From contig MNIR01000056.1 of NCBI GenBank assembly GCA_001919865.1, positions 1 to 64,000 of the forward strand: a stretch of DNA of 64,000 nucleotides, in the 5' to 3' direction. The notes under the pieces are model-generated. The model did not search any database and was not told the origin of the DNA. It saw only the letters and a list, made by a program, of their open reading frames with translations. The position numbers and the translations under genes were made by a program. Shown in pieces: positions 27,793 through 38,239 of the stretch. This DNA comes from Gemmatimonadetes bacterium 13_1_20CM_4_69_16. GTDB taxonomy: Bacteria; Gemmatimonadota; Gemmatimonadetes; Gemmatimonadales; GWC2-71-9. The first letter of the stretch is position 1; each line of letters begins with the position of its first letter.

Positions 27793-29109
27793 ATGGACGT
27801 TCCCGTCTCAGAACGACCCCGCGTCCCCGCAGTGCTCGCCGTCGCGCTCGCCGGCGTCCTCGCGTCGCTCGGCTGCGAGAGCACTGCCACCGGCGCGAGC
27901 GGGGGAAGCGGTGCCGTGGCGGACCCGACCCTGCTGCCGGTCGCGAGCGGCCAAGCCCCGAATGTCGCCGCGTACGACGCGCTCAACCTCGTCAACCAGC
28001 CGGCGGGCTTCACGTACAATGACCCCGTGACCCACGTGAAGATCTGGAAGGTCACGAGCGGCACCATCCCCGCGGTGAACACCAGCGCCGGGCACGACTA
28101 CGCGGACGGAGGAAACCGAGCGAGCCTCGGCTGGGGCCCCGACAACAACTCGCACACCATTCTGATCCGCGGTGACGGGATGGCTTACCACCTGGTGGAT
28201 TTCACCCGTGGCGTGGGCTTCAGCAACTATCGCGTCCTCCCGGCTGGCGCTCAGCCGGACCGGGACCTGTGCTTCTCGTTCTCGAACCTCGCGAGCCAGC
28301 CGCGCATCGCGTACGTCCTCCACAACGGCGTGCTGCTGCGGTTCAACACGCAGACGATGCAGCTGGAGAACACCGGAAACTTCCCGCACAGCTTGAACGC
28401 GTTCGCCTGGCTCCAGCACGACAGGAACGACGTGTGGTTCGTCGGGTTGGTGAACGCCACCACGGCATTCGCGTGGAACGGCCAGACGAATCAGTACTTC
28501 ACGCATTCCGAGAGCTGGTTGGACGAGGGACGTCTGGAGCGCGACGGGCGCTACGTAGTCCTCACCAACGGGGGAGGCCAGGTTCGTCTCTGGGACCTGT
28601 CCGACAATTCGTTCGGCCCCACCCAGAACGAGGGCATCAACTTCTGGTTCGCGCACAACGCGAGCCTCCGTAGTCGGTGGGTGACCGCCGACGTGAACGT
28701 GAGCGCCCCTTTCGCCGAAGACCGTTATGCGGTGAGCGGGGGTAGCGTGGTCAAAACGCAGATTCTGAACCAAAGCGCTGGCACGCTCGTCCACCACGCC
28801 GGCAATTGGGTGCAATCCGATGCCGAGCTGGGCGGAGATCTGAACCGACAGTGGTCGTTCCTGAGCGGGTATGACGATGACCCTCGGTGGGCCAATTCGG
28901 TCCTTTGGCAGCATGCGATCGGGGTGCAACGCAGCGACGGAAGCGATCAGCGTCTGTTATTGCACCACTACTCCCTCAATCCGGGGCCCAGCTACTGGGC
29001 CATCCCTTGGGGCACGCCCAGCCCGGATGGCAAGGTGGTGATCTTCAACTCCAACATGAACGGCGCTGCGCGCTACGATCTGTTCGTGGCCGAAGTGCCG
29101 CTTCGCTGA
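27793..29109 (+). CDS. Secreted lipoprotein, hypothetical, probable beta-propeller
   Basis: Signal sequence VLAVALAGVLASLGCES (lipobox); repetitive W-rich sequence; ATG 27793. Confidence 0.65.
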   Translation: MDVPVSERPRVPAVLAVALAGVLASLGCESTATGASGGSGAVADPTLLPVASGQAPNVAAYDALNLVNQPAGFTYNDPVTHVKIWKVTSGTIPAVNTSAGHDYADGGNRASLGWGPDNNSHTILIRGDGMAYHLVDFTRGVGFSNYRVLPAGAQPDRDLCFSFSNLASQPRIAYVLHNGVLLRFNTQTMQLENTGNFPHSLNAFAWLQHDRNDVWFVGLVNATTAFAWNGQTNQYFTHSESWLDEGRLERDGRYVVLTNGGGQVRLWDLSDNSFGPTQNEGINFWFAHNASLRSRWVTADVNVSAPFAEDRYAVSGGSVVKTQILNQSAGTLVHHAGNWVQSDAELGGDLNRQWSFLSGYDDDPRWANSVLWQHAIGVQRSDGSDQRLLLHHYSLNPGPSYWAIPWGTPSPDGKVVIFNSNMNGAARYDLFVAEVPLR

Positions 29110-29115
29110 CTGACC

Positions 29116-29946
29116 TCACCGCCAGCCGCACGTCTCCCGCAGTTCGTCGTACAGCACCCGCGCCATCACGCGGCGCCGGTACTCCGCCGTGGAGCGTACG
29201 TCGTCTATGGGCGAAACGTCCCGCGCGATCGCGGGGAGCAGGTCGTCCGAGTCGCGCAGCACCGCCCCCTGCTGGAGCAGCCGCTCGATGGCGGGACAGC
29301 GGCGGATCGTAGGCGCCATGCTCGCCGCCACGACGCGCCAGCCGTCGTCCGATTGCGTGACGGCGAGCCCCACCTTGGCGATGGACTGTGCCCGGCGCGA
29401 GCCGACCTTCGCGAACGTCTGGTATGAGTACCGGCGCCGCGGGATCCGGACCGCCACGATGAGCTGGTCAGGCCGGCGCCGCATATCCTTGTACCCCGTA
29501 TAGAAACCGTCCAGCGGGACTTCCTCTGTCCCGCGCTGTGATTCGAGGACGACGACGGCACCATACGCCATGAGGGCGGGCACGCCATCCGCTGCGGGCG
29601 AGGCGTTCACGATATTCCCGGCCCACGTACCGCGCGCCTGGATCTGGATCGCCCCGACCTGCCGAGCGGCCGCGACCAACAAAGGGAACTCGTCACCGGC
29701 ACGCCGGTCCCGGATCACGTCCCAATAGGTGGTGAGCCCGCCCAGGATCAGCGCGTCCGCCGTCCAGCGGAGCGGCTTCAGCTCCTGGAGCTGCCAGAGA
29801 TCGACGTATGTCCGATCGCGCTCGCCCAGCCGCACCGGCCAGTGAACCAGGAGATCGGTGCCCCCGGCGATGGGAGTCGTCACGCCGTCGCGCCCAGCCA
29901 TGTGCGCGAGTGCGTCGCGCACTGTCTCGGGAAGGAGCAGCTTCAC
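29116..29946 (-). CDS. xdhB: Xanthine dehydrogenase FAD-binding subunit
   Basis: TPIAGGTDLLVHWPVRLGER, ARGTWAGNIVNASPAADGVPALMAYGA; GTG start overlapping previous stop. Confidence 0.9.
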   Translation of the reverse strand: MKLLLPETVRDALAHMAGRDGVTTPIAGGTDLLVHWPVRLGERDRTYVDLWQLQELKPLRWTADALILGGLTTYWDVIRDRRAGDEFPLLVAAARQVGAIQIQARGTWAGNIVNASPAADGVPALMAYGAVVVLESQRGTEEVPLDGFYTGYKDMRRRPDQLIVAVRIPRRRYSYQTFAKVGSRRAQSIAKVGLAVTQSDDGWRVVAASMAPTIRRCPAIERLLQQGAVLRDSDDLLPAIARDVSPIDDVRSTAEYRRRVMARVLYDELRETCGWR

Positions 29947-30407
29947 ACAGGTGGCTCGCCGTGGCCGAGGGCGGTGCTGACGGCGTCGACGATCCCGTCG
30001 TAGCCGGTGCAGCGGCACAGGTTGCCGGCCATGAGCTCGCGAATCGTGTGCGTCTCGAGGAGCTCGGGATGCGCGCCGATCCACAGCGCCGTCATGACCA
30101 CGCCGGGGGTACAGGCGCCGCACTGCGTCGCGCCCTGCGCGAGGAATGGACCGAGCCGCTCGGCGGCAATGGCTTCGACGCTCTCCACCCGCGCGCCGCG
30201 CACTTGGTAGGTCGGGACGAGACAGGAATTCACGGGCAGTCCGTCCAGGTATACCGTGCAGGCGCCGCACTCGCCTTCACCGCATCCTTCCTTCGTGCCG
30301 GTGAGCCCGAGGCGGTAGCGCAGCGTGTCGAGCAGACGCTCCGCGGGGTCGAGGTCGAGCGAGACGGCGGCACCGTTGAGGGTGAAGACGACCTGGACAG
30401 TCGACAT
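29943..30407 (-). CDS. xdhC: Xanthine dehydrogenase 2Fe-2S subunit
   Basis: GTKEGCGEGECGACTVYLDG, GATQCGACTPGVVM, NLCRCTGYDGI. Confidence 0.95.
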   Translation of the reverse strand: MSTVQVVFTLNGAAVSLDLDPAERLLDTLRYRLGLTGTKEGCGEGECGACTVYLDGLPVNSCLVPTYQVRGARVESVEAIAAERLGPFLAQGATQCGACTPGVVMTALWIGAHPELLETHTIRELMAGNLCRCTGYDGIVDAVSTALGHGEPPV

Positions 30408-32668
30408 CAACGCGTCAAGTCCATGAGCCGTTCCGGCGTCAGCGGGATCGCGCGCGGCTCCGTCCCCGTGGCCGCCGCCACCGCGTTCAGGATCGCGGGC
30501 GCGGGGCCGTCGATGGGCAGCTCACCCAGTCCTTTCGCCCCCTGCGCCCCGTGCGGGTAGGGATTCTCGACGAACGCCACGCGGATCGGCGGGACGTCGT
30601 CGCTCGTGGGGATCAAGTAATTCGTGAGCTGGTTGTTGACCATCGCCCCGTCCTTGAATTTGCACTCCTCCATCAACGCCCAGCCCACACCCTGCACCAC
30701 ACCACCCTGCACCTGACCCCGCGCCAACGTCGGGTTGATCACCTTGCCCACCTCCTGCACGGCCACGAAGTCGATCACCCGCGTCGCACAGGTTCGGAGA
30801 TCCACCTCGACCTCGGCGACGTAGGCGGCCCAGGCAAACGCCCCGTAGGCGTCGCCCTGGTAGCGCTGCTCGTCCCAGGAAATGCCCGGCGGAGGCTCGT
30901 ACACCGCCTCCCCCACCAGTCGACCGCCGGGATGGGCCGCGTACCAGTGCGCGATAGCGTCCTTCACCACCGAGCCCCGCGCCCGGTCGTCGAGCCCGAC
31001 CCGGGTTCGCAGGTCGTCGACGGCGCGCTCGATCAGGTGCCCGACCACCATGGTGGTGCGCGATGCGACGGTGGGCCCGCTGTTCGGGACGCGCGCGGTA
31101 TCCGGCTCGCCGATGACGACGTCGTCCGGTGTCACCCCGAGCCGCTCCGCCGCGATTTGTGTGAACACGGTCAGCGTGCCCTGTCCCATCTCGATGTTCG
31201 CGCTCAACACCTCGATCCGGCCGTCCGGCAGCCCCGCGACGCGGAGTCGGGAATTCAGGTGTACTTCACCCCCGCCCGTGAACCCGGCGCCGTGGTAGAA
31301 CGTGGCGAGGCCGATGCCGCGCCGTTTGCTCCGCTGCGCCGCATTGAAGGCGGTGTGCGCCCGCCGCTTTTCCTCGAATGTGGAGAGCGCGAGGGCCCGC
31401 TCGAGCACAGCCACACGGTCGGTCCCATCCTGGATCACCTGGCCGGTGGCAGTGCGTTGGCCGTCACGGATCAGGTTCTTCCGTCGCAGCTCCACCGGAT
31501 CCATGCGGAGCGTCCGCGCGATCACGTCCATGTGGCGCTCGCACGCGAACAGCGTTTGCGGAGCGCCGAACCCGCGGAACGCCCCGAAGGGCACCGCGTT
31601 GCTAAACATGGCGCGCCCGGCGATGCGGACATGGTCGCAGGCGTACGGCCCCGCCGCGTGGATGATCCCGCGGGACAGGACCACGGGGGACAGCGTCACG
31701 TAGGCACCGCCGTCGAGGATGACCTCGATATCCTGGGCGAGGAGCCGCCCGTCCTCGGTGAGTCCCGTGCGGTGGCGCACCAACGCCGGATGGCGTTTGG
31801 TCGTCGCCGCCATGTCCTCCGAGCGGTCGTACACCAGCTTGACCGGGCGGCGGGCTTTGAGCGCGAGTAGCGCCGCGTGCAGCGCGATGGTGGAGGGGTA
31901 CTCCTCCTTGCCCCCGAAGCCGCCGCCGGTGGGCGCCTGAATCACGCGCACCCGCCGCTCGTCGCGTCCGAGAGCGTGTTGCAGGGCGTTGAGTACGTAG
32001 TACGGGCACTGCATCGAGCCTTTGACCACCAGCACGTCTTCCTCGAGCCAGGCGATCATCCCCTGGGTCTCGAGGTAGACGTGCTCCTGCGCGCCGGTCT
32101 CGTACGCGCCCTCGACCACGACGGGGGCGTGGGCGAGCGCCCGTTCCACGTCGCCCTTCTCGATCTTGAGCTGCTTGAGCACGTTGTCCGCCGCGTACTG
32201 GATCTGCTCGGGGCGCGGGGCGACGCGAAAGTCCAGCGCCGCGGGCTCCGGCACGACCACGATCTCGACCGCCTGAGCCGCGCGCCGCGCCATCTCGCGT
32301 GAGGGATGTGCCACCAGCAGCACCGCTTCGTGCACGTGCCGCACGTGGCTCGCCGCGAGCACCGGCTGGTCGCGCTCGATGAGCAAGATCTCGTTCGGGC
32401 CCGGGATATCCCGGTGATCGACGATCACGAACTCGGACCAGTCGACGTCGTTCCCGAAGCGCACCGCGGTGATGCGACCCCGGGGGGCCGGACTCCGGAC
32501 CGTCATGCCCCACAGGAAGTTCTCAAGCGGTAGGTCGTCGACGTAGCGCTCGCGGCCGGTGAGCTTGGCGAGGCCTTCGCGACGTTGCACGGGGGACTCC
32601 GTGGCGGGGGAATGAGCGGACGGGTTGAGGAATTCTGAGCGGCGCGACCGGAAAGGGCAACCATGCAC
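30407..32668 (-). CDS. xdhA: Xanthine dehydrogenase molybdopterin-binding subunit
   Basis: APTGGGFGGKEEYPSTIALHAALLALK, AFRGFGAPQ, GAQGAKGLGELP; ATGA overlap with xdhC; exact start uncertain. Confidence 0.93.
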   Translation of the reverse strand: MHGCPFRSRRSEFLNPSAHSPATESPVQRREGLAKLTGRERYVDDLPLENFLWGMTVRSPAPRGRITAVRFGNDVDWSEFVIVDHRDIPGPNEILLIERDQPVLAASHVRHVHEAVLLVAHPSREMARRAAQAVEIVVVPEPAALDFRVAPRPEQIQYAADNVLKQLKIEKGDVERALAHAPVVVEGAYETGAQEHVYLETQGMIAWLEEDVLVVKGSMQCPYYVLNALQHALGRDERRVRVIQAPTGGGFGGKEEYPSTIALHAALLALKARRPVKLVYDRSEDMAATTKRHPALVRHRTGLTEDGRLLAQDIEVILDGGAYVTLSPVVLSRGIIHAAGPYACDHVRIAGRAMFSNAVPFGAFRGFGAPQTLFACERHMDVIARTLRMDPVELRRKNLIRDGQRTATGQVIQDGTDRVAVLERALALSTFEEKRRAHTAFNAAQRSKRRGIGLATFYHGAGFTGGGEVHLNSRLRVAGLPDGRIEVLSANIEMGQGTLTVFTQIAAERLGVTPDDVVIGEPDTARVPNSGPTVASRTTMVVGHLIERAVDDLRTRVGLDDRARGSVVKDAIAHWYAAHPGGRLVGEAVYEPPPGISWDEQRYQGDAYGAFAWAAYVAEVEVDLRTCATRVIDFVAVQEVGKVINPTLARGQVQGGVVQGVGWALMEECKFKDGAMVNNQLTNYLIPTSDDVPPIRVAFVENPYPHGAQGAKGLGELPIDGPAPAILNAVAAATGTEPRAIPLTPERLMDLTR

Positions 32669-32759
32669 GACTCACGGCCGTCGGAGGTGAGGGGGCGGCT
32701 GTCGCCTGAACGAACGCCGGGCATTGCACCCACGCCTTCCGGCGGGTAGCGTTGCGCCC

Positions 32760-33824
32760 ATGCCGATTCCCACCGAACCCATCGGAAGCATTCCGCGGCC
32801 GCCTGAGCTCCTGGCGGCAGTAACGGAGTTCGCCGCCGGTAAGATTTCCCGCGAGCAGCTGCGCGCGCGCTCCGAGCAGGCGATTCGCGAAACGGTTCGA
32901 CGCTTCGAGGCGACCGGCTCGCCGGTCATCACCGACGGGGAACAGGCCAAGCCGTCGTTTGCCACCTACCCGATCGATGGGCTCGAGAACCTGGCTCCCG
33001 ACGGGATCACGATCCCCTTCGCCGACGGCCACGTCCGGCAGTTGCCCCGGCTCACCGCGGGCCCGTTTCGGTACCGGACCTACGCGTCGTCCTATCTCGA
33101 GGAGGCGAAGCGGCACACCCGCGTTCCCCTCAAGCAGGCCGTGATCTCGGCCTCGGCCCTCAGCCTTCTCTATCCCCCAGAAGGCATTGACGGCTATCCG
33201 AGAGCCGCGTTCCTCGAGGACCTCGTTCGCGAGGCCGAGACCGATATTCGGCGTTGCTTGCAGCTGGGCGCGCACGACGTTCAGATCGACTTCACCGAGG
33301 GACGGCTGTGCGTTAAGCTCGACCCGTCACAGCAGCTCCTCGAGAGCTTCATCGAGCTCAACAACCGCGTCCTGAGCCGGTTCTCAGCGGAGGAGCGGAG
33401 ACGCATCGGCGTTCATACCTGCCCCGGCGGCGACCGGGACTCCACCCACAGCGCCGACGTGGACTACGGTGAGCTGCTGCCGGGCCTCTTCCAGCTGAAG
33501 GTCGGCAACTTCTACATCCAGCTGGCCAGCGAGCGCGACCGCGGGAAGGTGCTACGAATCCTGAGGGACCACGTCAAGCCCGACCAGAGCGTCTTCGTCG
33601 GCGTGATCAATCCGATCGATGCGAGAGTCGAGACACCGGAAGCAGTGCGGGACCGCGTCCTGGAAGCCGCCGAATACATCCCCTTGAACCAACTGGGGAC
33701 GACCGACGACTGCGGCTTTGCTCCGTTCGGCGACGACACCTCGACCTCGCGCGAAACGGCCTTCGAGAAGATTCGCGCTCGCGTCGCCGGTACCGCGCTC
33801 GCCGCCAAGCAACTGCGGGTGTGA
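32760..33824 (+). CDS. Cobalamin-independent methionine synthase-like (MetE C-terminal/UROD-type) protein
   Basis: PIGSIPRPPELL, ITDGEQAKPSF, HTCPGGD, VGVINPIDARVETPEAVRDRVLEAAEYIPLNQLGTTDDCGFAPF. Confidence 0.8.
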   Translation: MPIPTEPIGSIPRPPELLAAVTEFAAGKISREQLRARSEQAIRETVRRFEATGSPVITDGEQAKPSFATYPIDGLENLAPDGITIPFADGHVRQLPRLTAGPFRYRTYASSYLEEAKRHTRVPLKQAVISASALSLLYPPEGIDGYPRAAFLEDLVREAETDIRRCLQLGAHDVQIDFTEGRLCVKLDPSQQLLESFIELNNRVLSRFSAEERRRIGVHTCPGGDRDSTHSADVDYGELLPGLFQLKVGNFYIQLASERDRGKVLRILRDHVKPDQSVFVGVINPIDARVETPEAVRDRVLEAAEYIPLNQLGTTDDCGFAPFGDDTSTSRETAFEKIRARVAGTALAAKQLRV

Positions 33825-33839
33825 CCGGCAGCTGCCGGC

Positions 33840-36800
33840 CTACCGGCCCGCTCGCGTCTTGCCGAGGTACGTTCTCACCAGCGGCGCCGCACGGCCCCGC
33901 ACTAGGGCAGTCCGGAGCAACGCTGTTTCATCGGGCCCGACTTCGGCCAGGAACTTCTCCCCCCTCCCCTCTCCCTCTTTAACCGCCACTGGGATGCCGT
34001 CGCGGTAGAGCACGCGGTTCGTCGCGAGCGCGGGCAGCGCGTCTCCCGGCGTGATGATCCCGACCAGGTTCAGCGGGTCCGCGCCGCTCACCGTGACCAG
34101 CGCGCCGCTCGTCTCCTGGCGGCGCACCGCGCGCAGCAGGCCCACCGCCTCGGGCAGGGCGTACTGCTCCCCTGAGAACCCCCCGACGAAGCGGCCGCCG
34201 CGCACCTCGCCCCGTGCCTCCAGGCGGCGGTACACCCGCAGCAGATCGCGCCACGGAACGAGCAGCGTCTCGCGGGTCACGACCCGGCGGAACACGACGC
34301 CGTAGCGTCGCAGCAGCTGCCAGGCGACCGCCTCGGCGAGCTGGTCTTCGGGCAGGAGCGACGCCTGCCGCACCCGCGACCAGCGGCCTGCCGTCTCGAC
34401 CCCGAAGGGCGCCACCCGACCGCGCCGCGGGAAGCCCCCGATGGGGCGTCGGCGGTCGGACGGAATCAGCAGCGCGCGCAGCCCCGCGAAGCTGTCCGAC
34501 GTGACCAAGCCCCACGCCACCAGCTCGCCCAGCCCTTTCTCGACCTCACTGCGCAACAGGCCGGTCGCATTGACGAGATCGCCAAAGAACGATGCTCCGC
34601 GCCCGTCGAGCGTTTCCAGCAGCGCCCGCCCGGAGTGCGAGAGTGGCAGCTCCGAGGGATCGGACTGGGCGTTGAGGGACCGCCAGACCGCTCCCCGCTC
34701 CCGCCGGAACAGCGCCACCGGCGTCGTGCGAATCGGACCGGACCTTCTGTTCCGCGTTCCGACGTCCGCATTCCGCGTTGCGCTGAGCCTGCCCCAGGCG
34801 ATCTCGCCCGACAAGCACAGACCATCCAGCCAGAGGGGATCGTACTGCGTGACTCGGGCGGGCAGGACATCCGTCTCCCACGCGCCCGCCGGCAGCTCGA
34901 AGCCGTCGAGCAGCTCGAGCACCGCAGCGAGCCCCTCAGGCCCCTCGGCTCGCGTGTCTTCTGCCAGGCGCTGCCAGCGGAACAGGAAGCGCATGAAGTC
35001 GGCCGCGGTGACCGGCTCGATCTCTTTGCGCAGGCGGTCGAGGGTGTAGCGGTGGATGCGGGCGAGCAGCCGTCGCTCGCACCACTCCACCACGGCCACG
35101 CCGGGGGTAAAGCGGCCGCGCAGCACGAACCCTTCGTGCTCGAGCGCGCCGAGCGCGAACTCGACGTCCGGCACGGGGACGCCGAGGGCACACGCCAGCT
35201 CGGAGGTCGTGGTGGGGCCCACTGTTTCGAGCCGCCCGCGCACCAGCTCGCGCAGCGCGTCTTCACGGGTCCAGCTCTTCGCCCGTTCCCGCTCGGGCGG
35301 CGCGAGCGGCGGCTCGCACGCAACCCCGGAGAACACGGCCTCCAGCATCGGTACGCGCTCGGCCGCGATCCACAGGGGGCGCTCCGTCAGGAGCCGGCCC
35401 GCCCGACGTTGCCCTGCCAGCTCCTCGAAATGCCCCTGCCAATCCGCATTCCGCAATCCGCAATCGCCAATCGGTACGGCCCCCATCACCAGCAACGCGT
35501 CATGCAGCTCGTCCGCGCTCGTGACCTCCGGCCACGCTTCTTCCCGCACGCGATCGATCGCATCTTGGTCGAGTTTGCCGAGGTCGTCGGCCGTCTTGAC
35601 GTCGAGGCCGCGGCGCGTGATCACCGCCTGAGTGCGGCGCTCTTCCAGCGGGGCGTCGTCCAGGAACGCGTAGGGCTTGGCGTTGAGCACCTCGTGGGAC
35701 AAAGGTGACGGCTCGGGCGTGTCCCGCGCGATCAGGGTGCAGCGGCCTGCCTCCATCGCTTCGAGCACCCGCTTCAATCCCGGGAAGTCCATCGCCTCGA
35801 GTAGACAGTCCGCGATCGTCTGCTTCACCAGCGGATGGTCGGGGATCTCACGATCTCCGACTAGGTTCTCGGGGCACGCCAGCTGATCCGGGAACACCGC
35901 CGCCACCAGGTCCTCGGCCTCCATCCGCTGCAGCGGCGTCGGGACCTTCTTGCCGCCGCGCGAGCGCAGCACCGCGAGCGCGCGCGTCGCGTTCCAGCGC
36001 CACCGCGAGCCGAACATTGGCGCGTCCAGCATCGCCTGCACCAGTAGGTGCTCGGCGGTCTCGGGCTTCAGGTAGTGGAACACATCTTCGAGCGGGAAGC
36101 TGTGTTGCGGACCGAGCGACAAGACGATCGCGTCTTCGGTGGCCGCGGCCTGGAGCTCGAAGTTGAAGCTGCGGCAGAACCGTTTGCGGAGGGCGAGGCC
36201 CCACGCCCGGTTGATGCGGCTACCGAACGGCGCGTGCAGCACCAGCTGCATCCCGCCCGCTTCGTCGAAGAAGCGCTCCAGCACGAGCGTGTGTTGCGTG
36301 GGGATGACGCCAAGGCTCTTCTTCCCGGCATCCAGATACTCCACCATCTGGCGGGCGGCCGGCTCGGGAAGGCCGGGCACCGCGCCGACCAGCCAGGCGA
36401 TGGTGCCGGGCAGATCCCCCAGGCGGTCTGCGACGTCCTGGCGCAGCCGGGACACCTCCTCCGACAGCTCCGGCGTCCGCGCCGGCGCTTCCCCCAGCCA
36501 AAACGGAATGCTGGGCGGCTGGCCCTGTGCGTCCACCACCCGCACCTGGCCCGACTCGACCTTGCTGATCAGGTAGGAGGTGTTGCCGAGCTGGAAGATG
36601 TCGCCCGGCATGCTCTCGATGGCGAAGTCCTCGTTCACCGTGCCGACGAACGTCTCGGTCGGGTCGAGGATGACGCGGTAGTCGCCGATGTCGGGGATCG
36701 CGCCTCCCGACGTGAGCGCTGCGAGCCGGGCCCCGCGGCGCGCGCGCAGCCGGCGGTTCACCCCGTCGTAATGGAGGTATGCTCCACGACGCCCGCGGCG

Positions 36801-38192
36801 CGTCGTGAACCCTTCGGCCAGCATTTGCACCACGGCGTCGAAGTCCTGGCGCGTCAGCTCGCGATAGGGGTAGGCGCCGTGGAGCAGCTCGTACAGCGCC
36901 TCCTCGTCCCATTCGTCGCCCGCCGCGGCCGCGACGATTTGCTGGGCCAGGATGTCGAGCGGGTGGTCGGGGATGATCAGCCGGTCGAGCTGGCGCGCGG
37001 CGGTCGCCCGCACGAGCGCGGCGCACTCGACCAGCTCGTCGCGCGACAGCGGGAACAGTCGCCCCTTGGGGATCGCCTGGAGGTGATGCCCGGCGCGACC
37101 CACTCGTTGGAGCAACGTCGCGATCGACCGCGTCGACCCGATCTGGCACACCAGGTCCACCGTCCCGATGTCGATCCCGAGCTCGAGCGACGCCGTCGCG
37201 ACGAGCGCCTTGAGCTGGCCCTGTTTGAGGCGGGTCTCGGCAGCGAGCCGCTTCTCCTTGGAGAGGCTCCCGTGGTGCGATGTCACGTGCTCCGCCCCGA
37301 GACGCTCGGAGAGATGCAGCGTGACCCGCTCCGCGAGACGGCGGGTGTTCACGAACACGAGCGTGGTGCGGTGCTCGCCGATCAGCTGCGCCAGCCGGTC
37401 GTACAGCTCGTCCCACACCTCCCCCGCCATCACCGCCTCGAGCGGTGAGGAGGGAATCTCGATAGCGAGATCGAGCGCGCGGGCGTGCCCCGAGTCGATG
37501 ATGGTGGGGGCTCGGGACTCGGGTGCCGGGGCTCGGTGGGCGCCGACCAGGAACTGAGCGATGTCTTCGATGGGCTTTTGTGTCGCCGAAAGCCCGATGC
37601 GCTGCAGCCGCCGGCCCGCGAGGTGCTCGAGCCGCTCGAGCGACAGCGCGAGGTGGCTGCCGCGCTTGTCACGCGCCACCGCGTGGATCTCGTCCACGAT
37701 CACCGTTCGCACGCTGCGGAGCATGTCGCGCGCGTGCTCGGACGTGAGGACCAGGTACAGTGACTCGGGAGTCGTCACGAGGATGTGGGGCGGCCGCCGC
37801 ACCATCCGCTGGCGGTCCGCCGCAGGCGTGTCGCCCGTGCGCACGAGCGGGCGGATCTCCACGTCCGGGAGGCACATGGCTTCGAGCGTGCGGCGGATCT
37901 CGGCGAGCGGCTCGGAGAGGTTCTTCTGGACGTCGTTGGAGAGCGCCTTCAGGGGCGACACGTATACCACCTGCGTCTCGTCGCGCAGCGTACCGTCGAG
38001 CCCCTGTCGCAGCAGCGAGTCGATGGCCGCCAGGAAGGCGGCGAACGTCTTACCCGAGCCGGTAGGCGCGGCGATCAGCGCGTTCCGGCCCGCCTGAATG
38101 ACCGGCCAGGCGCGGCGCTGTGGCTCCGTAGGCTCGCGGAACCGCGCCTCGAACCAGCGGGCGACGGCCGGGTGGAAGCCGGAGAGTGGCAT
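33840..38192 (-). CDS. lhr: Lhr-like large DEAD/DEAH helicase
   Basis: [52 protein letters not shown]-like [34 protein letters not shown]; 1450 aa. Confidence 0.92.
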   Translation of the reverse strand: MPLSGFHPAVARWFEARFREPTEPQRRAWPVIQAGRNALIAAPTGSGKTFAAFLAAIDSLLRQGLDGTLRDETQVVYVSPLKALSNDVQKNLSEPLAEIRRTLEAMCLPDVEIRPLVRTGDTPAADRQRMVRRPPHILVTTPESLYLVLTSEHARDMLRSVRTVIVDEIHAVARDKRGSHLALSLERLEHLAGRRLQRIGLSATQKPIEDIAQFLVGAHRAPAPESRAPTIIDSGHARALDLAIEIPSSPLEAVMAGEVWDELYDRLAQLIGEHRTTLVFVNTRRLAERVTLHLSERLGAEHVTSHHGSLSKEKRLAAETRLKQGQLKALVATASLELGIDIGTVDLVCQIGSTRSIATLLQRVGRAGHHLQAIPKGRLFPLSRDELVECAALVRATAARQLDRLIIPDHPLDILAQQIVAAAAGDEWDEEALYELLHGAYPYRELTRQDFDAVVQMLAEGFTTRRGRRGAYLHYDGVNRRLRARRGARLAALTSGGAIPDIGDYRVILDPTETFVGTVNEDFAIESMPGDIFQLGNTSYLISKVESGQVRVVDAQGQPPSIPFWLGEAPARTPELSEEVSRLRQDVADRLGDLPGTIAWLVGAVPGLPEPAARQMVEYLDAGKKSLGVIPTQHTLVLERFFDEAGGMQLVLHAPFGSRINRAWGLALRKRFCRSFNFELQAAATEDAIVLSLGPQHSFPLEDVFHYLKPETAEHLLVQAMLDAPMFGSRWRWNATRALAVLRSRGGKKVPTPLQRMEAEDLVAAVFPDQLACPENLVGDREIPDHPLVKQTIADCLLEAMDFPGLKRVLEAMEAGRCTLIARDTPEPSPLSHEVLNAKPYAFLDDAPLEERRTQAVITRRGLDVKTADDLGKLDQDAIDRVREEAWPEVTSADELHDALLVMGAVPIGDCGLRNADWQGHFEELAGQRRAGRLLTERPLWIAAERVPMLEAVFSGVACEPPLAPPERERAKSWTREDALRELVRGRLETVGPTTTSELACALGVPVPDVEFALGALEHEGFVLRGRFTPGVAVVEWCERRLLARIHRYTLDRLRKEIEPVTAADFMRFLFRWQRLAEDTRAEGPEGLAAVLELLDGFELPAGAWETDVLPARVTQYDPLWLDGLCLSGEIAWGRLSATRNADVGTRNRRSGPIRTTPVALFRRERGAVWRSLNAQSDPSELPLSHSGRALLETLDGRGASFFGDLVNATGLLRSEVEKGLGELVAWGLVTSDSFAGLRALLIPSDRRRPIGGFPRRGRVAPFGVETAGRWSRVRQASLLPEDQLAEAVAWQLLRRYGVVFRRVVTRETLLVPWRDLLRVYRRLEARGEVRGGRFVGGFSGEQYALPEAVGLLRAVRRQETSGALVTVSGADPLNLVGIITPGDALPALATNRVLYRDGIPVAVKEGEGRGEKFLAEVGPDETALLRTALVRGRAAPLVRTYLGKTRAGR
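34747..34785. repeat. Heptameric repeat (TTCCGCG/TTCCGCA) in frame inside lhr
   Basis: ctgttccgcgttccgacgtccgcattccgcgttgcgctg; encodes [16 protein letters not shown]. Confidence 0.8.
35441..35474. repeat. Heptameric repeat (CCGCATT/CCGCAAT) in frame inside lhr
   Basis: aatccgcattccgcaatccgcaatcgccaatcgg; encodes [13 protein letters not shown]. Confidence 0.88.
37505..37539. repeat. GGGCTCGGGACTCGGG-type short repeat in frame inside lhr
   Basis: gggggctcgggactcgggtgccggggctcggtggg; encodes [12 protein letters not shown]. Confidence 0.75.
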
Positions 38193-38210
38193 AACGGAAA
38201 TATGCCGAGG

Positions 38211-38239
38211 CTAACCCCGGGGCGGCGCCCCGGGGTCAA
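38211..38239 (-). terminator. GC-rich palindromic hairpin overlapping the ispH stop codon
   Basis: aaccccggggcggcgccccggggt near-perfect inverted repeat; no obvious U tract. Confidence 0.5.
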
